NCBI GenBank assembly: GCA_029961745.1
Contig: CP124680.1
Coordinates: 5,022,001 to 5,086,000 of the forward strand
Source: Nocardioides sp. L-11A
GTDB lineage: Bacteria; Actinomycetota; Actinomycetes; Propionibacteriales; Nocardioidaceae
DNA: 64,000 bases
Direction of reading: 5' to 3'
Below the pieces are notes generated by a model. That model ran no database searches. It saw only the letters and a program-made list of their open reading frames with translations, and had not been told where the DNA came from. Made by a program: the position numbers and the translations under genes. Positions 16,575 to 29,817 of the stretch are shown here, one piece after another. Position 1 is the stretch's first letter; each line of letters opens with the position of its first letter.

Positions 16575-17449
16575 TTCCCGTCCCTCTCCGCGGCCACGGC
16601 CCGATCCGCACCCGGACCCCACTGTGCCGCAACGGCGAGCGCATCGCGATGCGCACGCACATCGTGGACCCGCAGGCACCACACCGGCGCCCCACCGAGT
16701 CCGGCCGCGAGCAGGCCGCTCAACGCGACACTCGCGGCCTCGCGCTCCCCCACCGGCCGCGGCCGGCCGTCGGGGTCCTCGAGCAACCGCCCGAGGAAGG
16801 TCTTGCGGCTCCCGCCGACCAGGAGCGGGTAGCCAAGTCCCGCCAGCACGTCGAGGTGACGCAGCAGCTCCCAGTTGTGGTGCGGCAGCTTGGCGAACCC
16901 GAGGCCCGGGTCGAGCACGATCTGGTCATCGCGGACGCCTGCCGCGCGGATCGCCGCCACCCGGTCGGCCAGCTCGGCGCGGACCGCGGTGACGACGCCG
17001 CCCTGCTCGTCGTACGCGGTGAACTCCTGCATGCGGTCGCTGTGTGCCCGCCAGTGCATCGCGACATAGGTGACGCCGGTGCGGGCGACCACGTCGAGGA
17101 TCCCCGGGTCGGCCAGGCCACCGGAGACGTCGTTGACGATCCGGGCGCCGGCCGCGACCGCGCGCGCGGCGACCTCGGCGCGCATCGTGTCGACCGAGAC
17201 CGTCGCGCCGTCCGCGGTGAGCGCCTCGATGACGGGTACGACGCGGTCGAGCTCCTCGGCCAGCAGTGGCCGGGTCGCGCCGGGGCGGGTGGACTCGCCG
17301 CCGACGTCGAGGATGTCGGCCCCCTGCGCCAACAGCACGCGGGCGTGCGCGACGGCACGCTGCGGGTCGTCGTACCGGCCGCCGTCGGAGAAGGAGTCGG
17401 GTGTGACGTTGACGACCCCCATCACCAGCGGGACCGACGGAGCTGTCAT
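16571..17449 (-). CDS. folP: Dihydropteroate synthase
   Basis: FolP condenses hydroxymethyl-dihydropterin pyrophosphate with p-aminobenzoate and is the sulfonamide target. The 292 residues begin almost at once with VMGVVNVTPDSFSDGG, followed by DVGGESTRPGA, VSVDTMRAEVAARAV, DVSGG and LDPGLGFAK, and end with GGSRKTFLG and R-x-H near the C-terminus. The ATG at 17449 is chosen because TAGGGT lies seven bases upstream, a leaderless arrangement. folP-folB-folK-DUF3180 form one coupled operon. folE, usually adjacent, is here 5 kb away beyond a rhamnose block. Confidence 0.96.
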   Translation of the reverse strand: MTAPSVPLVMGVVNVTPDSFSDGGRYDDPQRAVAHARVLLAQGADILDVGGESTRPGATRPLLAEELDRVVPVIEALTADGATVSVDTMRAEVAARAVAAGARIVNDVSGGLADPGILDVVARTGVTYVAMHWRAHSDRMQEFTAYDEQGGVVTAVRAELADRVAAIRAAGVRDDQIVLDPGLGFAKLPHHNWELLRHLDVLAGLGYPLLVGGSRKTFLGRLLEDPDGRPRPVGEREAASVALSGLLAAGLGGAPVWCLRVHDVRAHRDALAVAAQWGPGADRAVAAERDGK

Positions 17450-17456
17450 GCACCGC

Positions 17457-17462
17457 ACCCTA
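17457..17462 (-). promoter_or_regulatory. -10 element (TAGGGT) of folP
   Basis: It lies seven bases before the folP ATG, consistent with a leaderless transcript. Confidence 0.5.
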
Positions 17463-17504
17463 GTGGGGTCCACGGTCGGCGCGGCCGGCCGGTGGCGCCG
17501 ACAC

Positions 17505-17510
17505 TAGACT
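17505..17510 (+). promoter_or_regulatory. -10 element (TAGACT) of the GT2 gene
   Basis: It lies seven bases before the ATG at 17518. The divergent folP start is only 68 bases away, so both leaderless promoters share a very short region. Confidence 0.5.
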
Positions 17511-17517
17511 ACCCGGC

Positions 17518-19101
17518 ATGGCCGAGGCTCCCGCGGTGTCCGTCGTGATCCCGACCTACCGATCCGGCCCGGGCCTGGACCGGGCCATCGCGTCGCTGGA
17601 CGCGCAGACCCTCCCGCAGGACCGGATCGAGGTGCTGCTGCTCGACGACGGCTCTCCCGACGACACCGCGGAGCGGATCGACCGGATCGCGGCGGGGCGG
17701 GCGAACTACCGCGCTTTCGCGCTGGAGGCGTCGGGATGGCCGAGCCGGCCGCGCAACGTCGGCGTGCGCGAGGCCCGCGGGCGCTATGTGCTGTTCCTGG
17801 ATCACGACGACGAGCTGTACCCCGACGCGCTCCGCGCCGCGGTGGCGCTCGGCGACGGGGCCGGCGACGGGGCCGGGGCCGACGTCGTCAACGGCAAGGA
17901 GGTCCGGACCCAGGTCGCGCGGTGGGGACTGACGCACTACACCCACGACACCACCGACGCGCGCGACGAGCCGCTGCGCGGGCTGCTCCCGATGACCCCG
18001 CACAAGCTGTACCGGCGCTCGTTCCTCGTGGAGCACGACATCCGGTTCCCCGAGGCGCCCCGGCACCTGTGGGAGGACATCTTCTTCCAGGTCGACCTGG
18101 TCGAGCACCGGCCCGTCGTGGCCCTGCTCAGCTCGACGCCGTTCTACCACTGGCGCCACACCGGGGAGAACAACTCCACGACGTCCGAGGGCGAGCGCGA
18201 CTACCGGGGCACCCCCGACTACTGGCCCTACCTCGAGAAGCTGCTCCGGCGGATCTCCGAGGTCGCGGACCCCGAGCTGCGCACCGCGCTGCTCGCCCAC
18301 ACCGCCCACGTCCGCCTGGTCCCCGAGATCGGGCACCGCCCCACCGGCCGGGCCGACGCCGAGGTCGCCCGGGACCGCGCCGAGATCGCCCGCCTCATCG
18401 ACGCGTTCGTCCCCGCCGAGGTCGACCCGCACCTGCCGCCGCGCGGCCGGACCGCGCTCACCCTCTTCCGCGCCGGGCACCCGGAGGCCGCGGCGGAGTA
18501 CCTGCGCGACGGGATCGGCCGCCGCCCCGAGTTCCGGGTCACGGCGGTCGACGAGACCGGCGACGGAGCGGTGACGGTCACCGGCGCGGTGGCCTGGAGC
18601 CGGGTGCCGGGACAGCCCTTCGCCCGGCGTACGTCGAGCGGGGAGGTCGTCCGCGACCTGCCCGACCCGCTGGCCGGCCTGCTCGCCGAGCGGGGGCTGA
18701 CGCCGAGCGCGGACGTCTCGGCCGCGTTCGTCGACGTGGCGATCCGGCACGCGCCGACCCGGGTCAACTGGCTGCTGCCGTCGACCTCCCGGGTCGAGCT
18801 CGTCGAGCAGGAGGACGGGACGCTGGAGCCGGCCGGCCGGTTCAGCGCCACCTTCGACCCGCGCAGCGCGGCGATGGGCGGCCCGCTGCCGACCGGTGCG
18901 CATCTGGTGCTCGGCATGTGCGAGCTGGACGGACGCACCGGCATCAAGCGCGCGTTCAGCGACCTGCCCGCCGGTTCTCGGGTCGGCCCGGTCGTCCTGG
19001 ACTACTCCGCCCAGGACGGGCTGCTGCTGCGCGTCCCCGCCATCGACCCGCCGACACCACCCGCCCGCAAGAGCCTGCTCGGCCGCCTGCGGCGGGGGTG
19101 A
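17518..19101 (+). CDS. Glycosyltransferase family 2 protein
   Basis: 527 residues. The N-terminal 240 form a GT-A domain (VSVVIPTYRSGPGLDRAIAS at residues 8-27, then EVLLLDDGSPDD), with the metal-binding motif in VLFLDHDDELYPDAL near residue 95. A C-terminal region of about 280 residues, probably beta-rich from residue 330, resembles the extra domain seen in the polymer synthase at 10598. Donor and acceptor are unknown. Position beside the rml genes makes rhamnose or another wall sugar a fair guess. The transcript appears leaderless. The stop codon is followed eleven bases later by repeat family A copy 2. Confidence 0.85.
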   Translation: MAEAPAVSVVIPTYRSGPGLDRAIASLDAQTLPQDRIEVLLLDDGSPDDTAERIDRIAAGRANYRAFALEASGWPSRPRNVGVREARGRYVLFLDHDDELYPDALRAAVALGDGAGDGAGADVVNGKEVRTQVARWGLTHYTHDTTDARDEPLRGLLPMTPHKLYRRSFLVEHDIRFPEAPRHLWEDIFFQVDLVEHRPVVALLSSTPFYHWRHTGENNSTTSEGERDYRGTPDYWPYLEKLLRRISEVADPELRTALLAHTAHVRLVPEIGHRPTGRADAEVARDRAEIARLIDAFVPAEVDPHLPPRGRTALTLFRAGHPEAAAEYLRDGIGRRPEFRVTAVDETGDGAVTVTGAVAWSRVPGQPFARRTSSGEVVRDLPDPLAGLLAERGLTPSADVSAAFVDVAIRHAPTRVNWLLPSTSRVELVEQEDGTLEPAGRFSATFDPRSAAMGGPLPTGAHLVLGMCELDGRTGIKRAFSDLPAGSRVGPVVLDYSAQDGLLLRVPAIDPPTPPARKSLLGRLRRG

Positions 19102-19112
19102 GTTGCGGCGGC

Positions 19113-22541
<3,429 letters not shown>

Positions 22542-22543
22542 CC

Positions 22544-22780
22544 CGCGCTTGTAACTAAGGGTTACAGCACGCAAAGCGGTGCAACAACACCCGGGTAGTA
22601 GCCATAGCGCCCGGGTAGTCGCACCGGCGAGTGATCGACATCGTCGTTCGCAGCATGCCGTGCGTCGAGTACGACGACGGGTGACCCCGCCGCCGCCAAA
22701 AACGTCTACCCGGGCGTTGTGACTACTACCAGGGTGCTCTGGTCGCGAAAATCGCGCGGTAACACTTAGTTACAAGTGCG
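22544..22780. repeat. 237-bp foldback (MITE-like) element between rmlCD and folE
   Basis: The two ends are inverted repeats of about 78 bases. Outer blocks pair as CTTGTAACTAAGGGTTAC at 22548 and GTAACACTTAGTTACAAG near 22760-22777. Inner blocks share ACCCGGGTAGTAG-like and GCCCGGGTAG sequences. The middle (about 22625-22695) is unpaired but includes GTCGTTCG/CGTCGAGTACGACGAC. It fills the convergent interval almost from stop codon to stop codon. It has no coding capacity. Confidence 0.75.
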
Positions 22781-22782
22781 GA

Positions 22783-23403
22783 TCAGCCTCGCGGGCTGTG
22801 GATGAGCGCCATCGCCTCGGCGCGGGTGGCGGCGTCCTTGAGCATGGTGCCGCGCACGGCCGAGGTGATGGTGCGGGCGCCGGCCTTGCGGACGCCGCGC
22901 ATGGTCATGCACAGGTGCTCGGCCTCGATCACGACGATCACGCCCCGGGCGTCGAGCAGCTCCATCATCGAGTCCGCGACCTGCGTGGTCAGCCGCTCCT
23001 GGACCTGCGGTCGCTTGGCGTAGAGGTCGACCAGCCGGGCCAGCTTGGACAGGCCGGTGATCTTGCCGGACTCGGCCGGGATGTAGCCCACGTGCGCCAC
23101 ACCGGTGAAGGGCACCAGATGGTGCTCGCACATCGACCAGAGCTCGATGTCGCGCACCAGCACCATCTCGTCGTGGCCGAGGTCGAAGGTGGTGGTGAGG
23201 ACGTCCTCGGGCGTCATCCGCAGGCCGGCGGTGAGCTCGGCGTACGCCCGGGCGACGCGCGCGGGGGTGTCGCGCAGGCCCTCGCGCTCGGGGTCCTCGC
23301 CGATGGCGGCGAGCAGCTCCCGGACGGCGGCCTCCGCCCGGGGCTGGTCGAAGGGCGGCACGTCCTGCGGCCCGCGGTCGGGCACGCTGATCGGATCGGT
23401 CAC
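22783..23403 (-). CDS. folE: GTP cyclohydrolase I
   Basis: FolE opens the GTP ring to make dihydroneopterin triphosphate, the first step of folate synthesis. The 206 residues contain the zinc/active-site segment [19 protein letters not shown], then [30 protein letters not shown] with the second zinc Cys, and ending R-A-x-F-like residues typical of the family. The GTG at 23403 is 17 bases after the ftsH stop, so folE is cotranscribed behind ftsH. The other fol genes are 5 kb away. The C-terminus ends right at the foldback element. Confidence 0.96.
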   Translation of the reverse strand: MTDPISVPDRGPQDVPPFDQPRAEAAVRELLAAIGEDPEREGLRDTPARVARAYAELTAGLRMTPEDVLTTTFDLGHDEMVLVRDIELWSMCEHHLVPFTGVAHVGYIPAESGKITGLSKLARLVDLYAKRPQVQERLTTQVADSMMELLDARGVIVVIEAEHLCMTMRGVRKAGARTITSAVRGTMLKDAATRAEAMALIHSPRG

Positions 23404-23420
23404 CTCGGGGCCCGCGCCTC

Positions 23421-25490
23421 TCAGGTGCCCGCGGGCGGGGCCGGCGGCGTCGGGTCGCTCGGGGGTACGGCGGGCCCGCCGCCGTACACGTCGCCACCCG
23501 GTCCCGGCGGGGTGAGGATCTGACCGCTGTCGTCGCCTGCCGGCTCGGGCACCGAGCCGTTCTGCTCGGCGCGACGGCGGATCTCCTCGGGGATCTCCAC
23601 CGGCGGGATCGTCGACGGCACCCGGGTCGGGGACCCGGTCCACGCCGGCCGCTCGGGACGCAGGCGCAGCGCGGTGAAGATCTCCGCCACCTGCTCCTTG
23701 TCCAGGGTCTCCTTGTCGAGCAGCGCGAGCACCAGGGCGTCGAGCACATCGCGGTTCTCGACCAGGATGTCGAAGGCCTCCTGGTGGGCGGCGGCGAGGA
23801 AGTTCTTGGTCTCCTCGTCGACGATCGCGGCGACATCCTCGGAGTAGTTGCGGGAGTGACCGAGGTCGCGGCCCAGGAACGGCTCGGAGTTGGACTCGCC
23901 GAGCTTGATCGCCCCGAGTCGCTCGGTCATGCCGTACTGGGTGACCATCGCGCGGGCCAGCGAGGTGGCCTTCTCGATGTCGTTGCCCGCGCCGGTCGTC
24001 GGGTCGTGGAAGATCAGCTCCTCCGCGGCCCGGCCGCCGAGCATGTAGGCCAGCTTGTCGAGCATCTCCGAGCGGGTCTGGGAGTACTTGTCCTCGTCGG
24101 GCAGCACCATGGTGTAGCCCAGCGCCCGGCCCCGCGGCAGGATCGTGATCTTGTGGACCGGGTCGGTGCCCGGCAGCGCCGCCGCGACGAGGGCGTGACC
24201 GCCCTCGTGGTAGGCGGTGATCAGCTTCTCCTTCTCGGTCATCAGGCGGGTACGACGCTGCGGACCCGCGATCACGCGGTCGATCGCCTCGTCGAGCATC
24301 ACGGCCGTGATGACCTTCTGGTTGCTGCGGGCGGTGAGCAGCGCGGCCTCGTTGAGCACGTTGGCGAGGTCGGCGCCGGAGAATCCGGGCGTGCGGCGCG
24401 CGGTCGACATCAGGTCGACGTCGCCCCCGAGCGGCTTGCCCCGGGAGTGGACCTCGAGGATCCGCTTGCGGCCGGCCAGGTCGGGCGCGTCGACCTGGAT
24501 CTGGCGGTCGAAGCGTCCCGGGCGCAGCAGCGCCGGGTCGAGGACGTCGGGCCGGTTGGTGGCCGCGATCAGGATCACGCCGCCGCGGACGTCGAATCCG
24601 TCCATCTCGACGAGCAGCTGGTTGAGCGTCTGCTCGCGCTCGTCGTGACCGCCGCCCATGCCGGCGCCGCGGTGGCGGCCGACGGCGTCGATCTCGTCGA
24701 TGAAGACGATCGCGGGGGCGTTCTCCTTGGCCTGCTCAAACAGGTCGCGGACCCGCGAGGCGCCGACACCGACGAACATCTCGACGAAGTCCGAGCCGGA
24801 GATCGAGTAGAAGGGGACGCCCGCCTCGCCGGCGACGGCGCGCGCGAGCAGCGTCTTGCCGGTGCCGGGCGGGCCGTAGAGCAGCACGCCCTTGGGGATC
24901 TTTGCGCCGACGGCCTGGAACTTCGCCGGCTCCTGGAGGAACTCCTTGATCTCGCCGAGCTCCTCGATCGCCTCGTCGCAGCCGGCGACGTCGGCGAAGG
25001 TGGTCTTCGGCATGTCCTTGCTGATCATCTTGGCCTTGGACTTGCCGAACTGCATGACACCCCGGCCACCGCCCTGGACGTTGTTCATCAAGAAGATGAA
25101 CAGCAGGATGATCAGCGCGAAGGGCAGCAGCGTGGCCAGGATCGACCCGAGCAGGCTGGGCTTCGGGTTCTTCGAGTTGGCCTTGTCGATGGTGCCCTTG
25201 GCGACCTGTTCGTCGACCTGGGCGAGCAAGGTCTCCTGCTGGCCGTTGATGTAGTAGGACATCACCTTGTCACCGGACTCGCGGGTGCCCTTGTCGAGGC
25301 TGGCCTCGATCGCCTGGTCACCGTCGATGAAGGTGATCTCCTCGACCTGCCCCTTCTCGATGTACGTCGACATCTGCGAGGTGGGGACCTCGTCGTACCC
25401 GCCGCCAGGGGCGAGGAACTCGAGAGCGAGGACGACGGCGAGGACCGCCACCACGATCCAGAGCCAGGGCCCCCTGAAAACGCGCTTCAC
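23421..25490 (-). CDS. ftsH: ATP-dependent zinc metalloprotease FtsH
   Basis: FtsH is a membrane-anchored hexameric AAA protease for membrane and regulatory proteins. The 689 residues have an N-terminal membrane helix (about 9-26), an extracytoplasmic domain, a second helix (about 113-136), the AAA module with GPPGTGKT and the Walker B segment [15 protein letters not shown], the second region of homology, and the zinc site HEGGH near residue 430. The Pro/Gly-rich tail of about 60 residues is a common actinobacterial extension. The start is GTG at 25490. folE follows in the same operon. Confidence 0.97.
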   Translation of the reverse strand: MKRVFRGPWLWIVVAVLAVVLALEFLAPGGGYDEVPTSQMSTYIEKGQVEEITFIDGDQAIEASLDKGTRESGDKVMSYYINGQQETLLAQVDEQVAKGTIDKANSKNPKPSLLGSILATLLPFALIILLFIFLMNNVQGGGRGVMQFGKSKAKMISKDMPKTTFADVAGCDEAIEELGEIKEFLQEPAKFQAVGAKIPKGVLLYGPPGTGKTLLARAVAGEAGVPFYSISGSDFVEMFVGVGASRVRDLFEQAKENAPAIVFIDEIDAVGRHRGAGMGGGHDEREQTLNQLLVEMDGFDVRGGVILIAATNRPDVLDPALLRPGRFDRQIQVDAPDLAGRKRILEVHSRGKPLGGDVDLMSTARRTPGFSGADLANVLNEAALLTARSNQKVITAVMLDEAIDRVIAGPQRRTRLMTEKEKLITAYHEGGHALVAAALPGTDPVHKITILPRGRALGYTMVLPDEDKYSQTRSEMLDKLAYMLGGRAAEELIFHDPTTGAGNDIEKATSLARAMVTQYGMTERLGAIKLGESNSEPFLGRDLGHSRNYSEDVAAIVDEETKNFLAAAHQEAFDILVENRDVLDALVLALLDKETLDKEQVAEIFTALRLRPERPAWTGSPTRVPSTIPPVEIPEEIRRRAEQNGSVPEPAGDDSGQILTPPGPGGDVYGGGPAVPPSDPTPPAPPAGT

Positions 25491-25620
25491 AGACTTAACT
25501 CGCTCCCCATATTCACGACAGGATCAGACGACGGTACACGCCGCCGACGGGTCCTATTCTGACTGGTCCCTGGTTGGGCAGGCGAATGACGGCACCGCGC
25601 GCGACGCCGCCGGACCTCAT

Positions 25621-26172
25621 CTAGGAGTAGACGGCGGGCGCGAGGGTGCCGATGTCGCGCAGGTTGCGGTAGCGCTCGCGGTAGTCGAGGCCGTAGCCGA
25701 CGACGAACTCGTTGGGGATGTCCCAGCCGACGTACTTCGCCTTCACGGGCATCTGCAGCGCCTCCGGCTTGCGCAGCAGGGTGGCGATCTCGACGCTCGC
25801 CGGTCCGCGGGAGCCGAGGTTGGAGGTCAGCCACGACAGGGTCAGGCCGGTGTCGATGATCTCGTCGACGATGAGCACGTGGCGGCCGGTGATGTCGGCG
25901 TCGAGGTCCTTCAGGATCCGCACGACGCCGGAGGACTTCGTGCCGGAGCCGTAGGACGACACCGCCATCCAGTCCATCTCGACGTGCTTGCCCAGCGCCC
26001 GCGCGAGGTCGGCCATGATCATGACCGCGCCGCGCAGGACGCCCACCAGGACGAGATCCTTGCCGTCGTAGTCGCGCTCGATCTCGGCCGCAAGCTCCTT
26101 GACCCGATCCTGGATCTGGGCCTCGGTGAAGAGCACCTCGACCAGGTCGTCCGCGACGTCGCTTGCGTGCAT
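25621..26172 (-). CDS. hpt: Hypoxanthine phosphoribosyltransferase
   Basis: The enzyme salvages hypoxanthine and guanine to IMP and GMP with PRPP. The 183 residues show LVGVLRGAVMIMADLAR, the PRPP-binding loop VLIVDEIIDTGLTLSWL near residue 100, and the purine-binding end AKYVGWDIPNEFVVGYGLDY. The start lies four bases after the tilS stop, so tilS and hpt are cotranscribed, as in many actinobacteria and firmicutes where tilS-hpt-ftsH are consecutive. A 130-base gap with the ftsH promoter follows. Confidence 0.96.
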   Translation of the reverse strand: MHASDVADDLVEVLFTEAQIQDRVKELAAEIERDYDGKDLVLVGVLRGAVMIMADLARALGKHVEMDWMAVSSYGSGTKSSGVVRILKDLDADITGRHVLIVDEIIDTGLTLSWLTSNLGSRGPASVEIATLLRKPEALQMPVKAKYVGWDIPNEFVVGYGLDYRERYRNLRDIGTLAPAVYS

Positions 26173-26176
26173 GGCG

Positions 26177-27205
26177 TCAGCCTGCCACAGGCGTCGTCCG
26201 GAACCGGAGGTGGGCGTGGTCCCGGTACGCCGTGACGTGCCCGGGCAGCTGCACCTCCCCGCGGATCCGCCCCGCGGCCAGGTCGGCCAGCGCCGTGACG
26301 TGCACGTGGAACAGCTCGGCGTCGAGCGCCCCGGCGTCGAGCGCGGCCAGCCGGAGCACCCGGGTCGCGATCGCGCGGGGCTGTGCCTCCAGCTCGGCGA
26401 GGGGAACCTCTCCGCGCAACGTCATACGTTCTGTGGGCTCCAGCCCACAGGACGTATGACGTTGCGTGCGGATCCGGTCGTGGAGGGCAGCGGCCAGCGC
26501 GTCGAGCGCCTCGACGTCGGCGCGGACCTGGTCGGCGGTGCGGGCGAGCGCGGCAGCGATGCCCGGCCCGAGCTGCTCCTCCAGCACGGGCAGCACCCGC
26601 TGCCGGACCCGGACCCGGGCGAAACCGGGGTCGCTGTTGTGGGGGTCGTCCCAGAACTCGATGCCGTCGGCGAGGCAGGCGGCGACGGTGTCGGCCCGGC
26701 CCACGTCGAGGAGGGGCCGGGCGCAATGGTCGAACGCCCGGCGCATGCCGGCCAGGCTGCGCCCGCCGGAGCCGCGGGTCAGCCCGAGCAGCACCGTCTC
26801 GGCCTGGTCGTCGCGGGTGTGGCCGAGCAGCACGAGCCCGGCGCCGAGGTGCTCGCGCAGCTGCTCCAGTACGGCGTACCGCGCGCGGCGGGCAGCTGCC
26901 TCGATCCCCAGCCCCGCCGGGTCGACCTGGACCGTCGCGGTCGCGGTCTCGTCGGCTCCGAGACCGACCATCTGGGCGACCACCCGGGCCGCGTGGTCGG
27001 CGGAGCCCTCCTGCAGACCGTGGTCGACGGTTGCGCCGACCACCCGCAGCCCGGTCTTGCGGCCCTCGAAGACGGTGGCCGCGAGCAGGGCGAGGGAGTC
27101 GGCCCCGCCCGAGCAGGCCACCAGGACGGTGGCGCCGGGGTCGAGACCGGCCAGCGTGCGTCGTACGCCCTGACGGACGGCGGCGATCGACGGGTGGAGG
27201 CCCAT
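26177..27205 (-). CDS. tilS: tRNA(Ile) lysidine synthetase TilS, with an in-frame palindromic insert
   Basis: TilS adds lysine to C34 of the CAU-anticodon tRNA-Ile so that it reads AUA. The 342 residues carry the PP-loop VLVACSGGADSLALL near residue 30, DHGLQEGS, ARYAVLEQLRE, LGHTRDDQAET and the RLP-like stretch LLDVGRADTVAACL. The last 110 residues form a short substrate-binding domain. Within it, residues about 247-264 are encoded by a 52-bp nearly perfect palindrome (26415-26466), described separately; the frame is kept on both sides. The gene follows the metalloprotease by ten bases. Confidence 0.93.
   Translation of the reverse strand: MGLHPSIAAVRQGVRRTLAGLDPGATVLVACSGGADSLALLAATVFEGRKTGLRVVGATVDHGLQEGSADHAARVVAQMVGLGADETATATVQVDPAGLGIEAAARRARYAVLEQLREHLGAGLVLLGHTRDDQAETVLLGLTRGSGGRSLAGMRRAFDHCARPLLDVGRADTVAACLADGIEFWDDPHNSDPGFARVRVRQRVLPVLEEQLGPGIAAALARTADQVRADVEALDALAAALHDRIRTQRHTSCGLEPTERMTLRGEVPLAELEAQPRAIATRVLRLAALDAGALDAELFHVHVTALADLAAGRIRGEVQLPGHVTAYRDHAHLRFRTTPVAG
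26415..26466. repeat. 52-bp palindrome inside the tilS coding sequence
   Basis: Two 25-base arms pair around a 2-base centre with one mismatch: CGCAACGTCATACGTTCTGT begins the left arm at 26415, and the reverse complement of the right arm begins CGCAACGTCATACGTCCTGT. Read on the minus strand it encodes part of TilS (TQRHTSCGLEPTERMTL) without a stop. Such a strong hairpin is very unlikely by chance in coding DNA. Confidence 0.85.
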
Positions 27206-27215
27206 GTCAGCCGGG

Positions 27216-28265
27216 TCAGGCCAGGACGCGCTTGACCCAGCCGTCGGGTTCGCTCAGCTCGGCCTTGCTGGGGAGGTTCTGCGGACCTGCCCAGACGGCG
27301 TTGAACTCGTCCATGCCGACCTTGTCGACGACCGAGCGGACGAAGTGGGCGCCGTCGCGGTACTGGGCCATCTTGGCCTCGAGCCCGAGCAGGCGCCGCA
27401 GCAGCCGGTCGAGGGTGCCAACACCCTGGCGCCGCTTGGTGAACCTGCGGCGGATCCGGGCGACGCTGGGGATCACGGACGGGCCCACGTCGTCCATCAC
27501 GACGTCCGCGTGCCCCTCCAGCAGCGACATCATCCCGGTGACCCGGTCGATGACGGCGAGTTGCTCGGGCGTGCTGAACATCTCGACGATGCTGCCGCCG
27601 TTGCGGCCGGTCTTGACCGCCTCGACGACCCGCTCCAGGCCGTCCTCGAGGAGGCTCGAGGGCTCGACGGTGTCACTGATCGCGCGGATCTCGGAGAACA
27701 GGTGCTCGCGCATCCACGGCACGGCCGTGAACTGCACCCGGTGGGTTTCCTCGTGCAGGCAGACCCAGAGCCGGAAGTCGTGAGGGTCGACATCGAGCTC
27801 GCGCTCGACGTGGACGATATTGGGCGCGACCAGCAGCAGCCGGCCGTACGGCTCGTGGAACGGGTCGAACTGACCCAGCACCTTGCCCGCCAGGAAGCCG
27901 AGCAGCCCCCCGACCTCCGCGCCGGTGACCTTGGCGCCGACCTTGAGCCCGATCCCGCTCGGCGGCTTGCTCGCGGCGAGCTTCTCGATCATCGGCCGGG
28001 TCGCCACGGCGAAGCCCTCCGCGTTGGCCTGCACCCAGCCCGGCCGGTCGACGACGAGGATCGGCGCAGTGCCCTCCGGCGCGTCGAGGCCGGTGAACTC
28101 GCGCACCAAGCCCGTCGAGCGGTGTGCCCCCGCTCGCAGCTCGGCGACCGCCTCGGCGGCCTCGGCGCGGCTCACCACCGGTCCCTCGCCCGCCAGCCGG
28201 GACCCCAGTGACACGGCCAGGCCCCAGTCGATCATCGGCGGCAGCGGCGCGGCGGGTGCGGTCAT
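27216..28265 (-). CDS. Zinc-dependent metalloprotease (DUF2342-like / F420-associated family)
   Basis: 349 residues of a family seen across actinobacteria between dacB and tilS; the M. tuberculosis counterpart is probably Rv3626c. The zinc site is WVCLHEETHRVQF (HExxH) near residue 171, with a downstream EGHADVVMDD segment (about residue 251) that probably gives the third ligand. LPPMIDWGLAVSLGSRLAG opens the protein. There is no signal peptide, so it is cytosolic or peripheral. The substrate is unknown, although the family is sometimes annotated with coenzyme F420 biosynthesis. The start is leaderless (TAGGCT six bases upstream). Confidence 0.85.
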   Translation of the reverse strand: MTAPAAPLPPMIDWGLAVSLGSRLAGEGPVVSRAEAAEAVAELRAGAHRSTGLVREFTGLDAPEGTAPILVVDRPGWVQANAEGFAVATRPMIEKLAASKPPSGIGLKVGAKVTGAEVGGLLGFLAGKVLGQFDPFHEPYGRLLLVAPNIVHVERELDVDPHDFRLWVCLHEETHRVQFTAVPWMREHLFSEIRAISDTVEPSSLLEDGLERVVEAVKTGRNGGSIVEMFSTPEQLAVIDRVTGMMSLLEGHADVVMDDVGPSVIPSVARIRRRFTKRRQGVGTLDRLLRRLLGLEAKMAQYRDGAHFVRSVVDKVGMDEFNAVWAGPQNLPSKAELSEPDGWVKRVLA

Positions 28266-28271
28266 GTCGGA

Positions 28272-28277
28272 AGCCTA
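28272..28277 (-). promoter_or_regulatory. -10 element (TAGGCT) of the metalloprotease-tilS-hpt operon
   Basis: It lies six bases before the ATG at 28265, in the 58-base gap behind dacB, so this operon probably has its own leaderless promoter. Confidence 0.5.
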
Positions 28278-28323
28278 GGCCGTCGGCCCCAGCCAGGGCC
28301 TGGGCTCCGGCCGCTCGGACGGG

Positions 28324-29787
28324 TCAGCAGAGGCAGGCGCCGAGGCCGGCGGCGGCGTTGTCCATGGCGACCCGCGCGGGCAGACCCTTGACCTTCTTGA
28401 CCCTGTCGGCCATCAGCGCGAACGCCATCAGGTGACCGTCGGCGTCGACGGCGATGCCCGCGAGCGAGGTGACGCCGGTGAGGGTGCCGGTCTTGGCCCG
28501 GACCCGCCCGCGGCCGGCGGCGGGGCCGGTGTCCATCCGGTCGGTGAGGGAGCCGGTGTAGCCGGCGACCGGAAGGGCGGCCAGGAGCGGACGCAGCTGC
28601 GGGTGGTCGGCCGAGGCGGCGAGCCGCAGCACGTCGACGAGTACGCCGGGCGCGAGCCGGTTGTCGCGCGAGAGGCCGCTGCCGTCGTACAGGACCGAGC
28701 CGCGCAGGTCGATGCCGTTCGCGGTGAGGGCCCGCTCGACGGCCTGCTGGCCTCCGGCGAAGGAGCCGTCGCCCTGGTCGGCGAGGCCGACGTGGCGCAG
28801 CAGGACCTCGGCCACCGCGTTGTCGCTGACCTCGATCAGCCGCTGCACGATCTGCGCGACGGTCGGGCTGGTGACCCGGCCGACCTCGGCGGCGCCGGCG
28901 GGTGCGGGGCCGCGGGTGGGCCCGCCGGTGACGGTGACGCCGCGCCGGGCGAGCTCCTTCGCGAAGGTCGCCGCCGCCTCGAGCGCGGGGTCGGCGACCG
29001 GGGCGCCGCCGGGAAGCGGGCGGCCCTCGTCGACCCAGAGCGCGCTGACCGGGTTGACCTCGTCGGGGATGTAGTCGGGCCGCCAGCTCGGGTGGACGGC
29101 CGGACCGGAGAACAGGCTGTCGTCGTACCCCAGCTCGACGGTCGTGGCGCCGGCCTGCCGCAGGGCGCGGGCGGTGCGCTTGGCGAGGGTGCGGACGTCG
29201 GCCCGCTCGGGCTCGTACGTCGCGCCGGCGGACGGCTTGCCCGGCTCGCGGGCCAGCAGCGGGTCGCCGCCGCCGACGAGGACCAGCCGCGGCGTCGCCG
29301 CAGACGTGTCGAGCACGGTCGTGGTCGCGAAGCTGCGGTCCGGGCCGAGGAGGAAGAGCGCGGCGGCGGAGGTGACGATCTTGGTGGTCGAGGCGGGGAT
29401 CGCGACCGGCGCACCCTCGCTCGCCTCGTAGGTCAGGCCGGTGCCCTCCAGCGGCCCGACGGCGGCGATGACGTGGCGGCCCAGGTCGGGCGAGTCGAGC
29501 GGGGCGAGCGCCTGGCGCACCGCCCGGCGGTCCAGGACGGCGGCGCCGTCGGCCGCGGCGGCGAGGGCGGCCGGCGCCACGACCGGGGGGATGTCGACGT
29601 CCGGCGGCGGGGCGACGGCGGCGGGGTCCGCCGGCTCGCCGGCGTCGGCGCGCAACTCGTTCCACCACCGCTCGGCACGGCCGGTCTGCCAGGCGACGCC
29701 GGCTCCCACCACCAGCGCGACCACCAGCCCGCCGGCGAGCACCCGCCGGGCTCGCCCGGTGCCCGGCTCGCGGTCCCTCTTCCCCAC
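28324..29787 (-). CDS. dacB: D-alanyl-D-alanine carboxypeptidase/endopeptidase (PBP4 type, S13)
   Basis: 487 residues of a class C low-molecular-weight penicillin-binding protein that trims or cleaves peptidoglycan peptides outside the membrane. An N-terminal anchor or signal helix ([18 protein letters not shown], about residues 15-32) precedes the catalytic domain, with S-x2-K in [15 protein letters not shown]-x-N in [10 protein letters not shown] and K-T-G in KTGTLTGV. The GTG at 29787 is chosen because GGGGAGGAG lies six bases upstream; starts at 29820 or 29886 would only add a polar tail. It diverges from ppa across 140 bases. Confidence 0.93.
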   Translation of the reverse strand: MGKRDREPGTGRARRVLAGGLVVALVVGAGVAWQTGRAERWWNELRADAGEPADPAAVAPPPDVDIPPVVAPAALAAAADGAAVLDRRAVRQALAPLDSPDLGRHVIAAVGPLEGTGLTYEASEGAPVAIPASTTKIVTSAAALFLLGPDRSFATTTVLDTSAATPRLVLVGGGDPLLAREPGKPSAGATYEPERADVRTLAKRTARALRQAGATTVELGYDDSLFSGPAVHPSWRPDYIPDEVNPVSALWVDEGRPLPGGAPVADPALEAAATFAKELARRGVTVTGGPTRGPAPAGAAEVGRVTSPTVAQIVQRLIEVSDNAVAEVLLRHVGLADQGDGSFAGGQQAVERALTANGIDLRGSVLYDGSGLSRDNRLAPGVLVDVLRLAASADHPQLRPLLAALPVAGYTGSLTDRMDTGPAAGRGRVRAKTGTLTGVTSLAGIAVDADGHLMAFALMADRVKKVKGLPARVAMDNAAAGLGACLC

Positions 29788-29817
29788 GGTTCTCCTCCCC
29801 GACTGCGCGTTCGAGGA

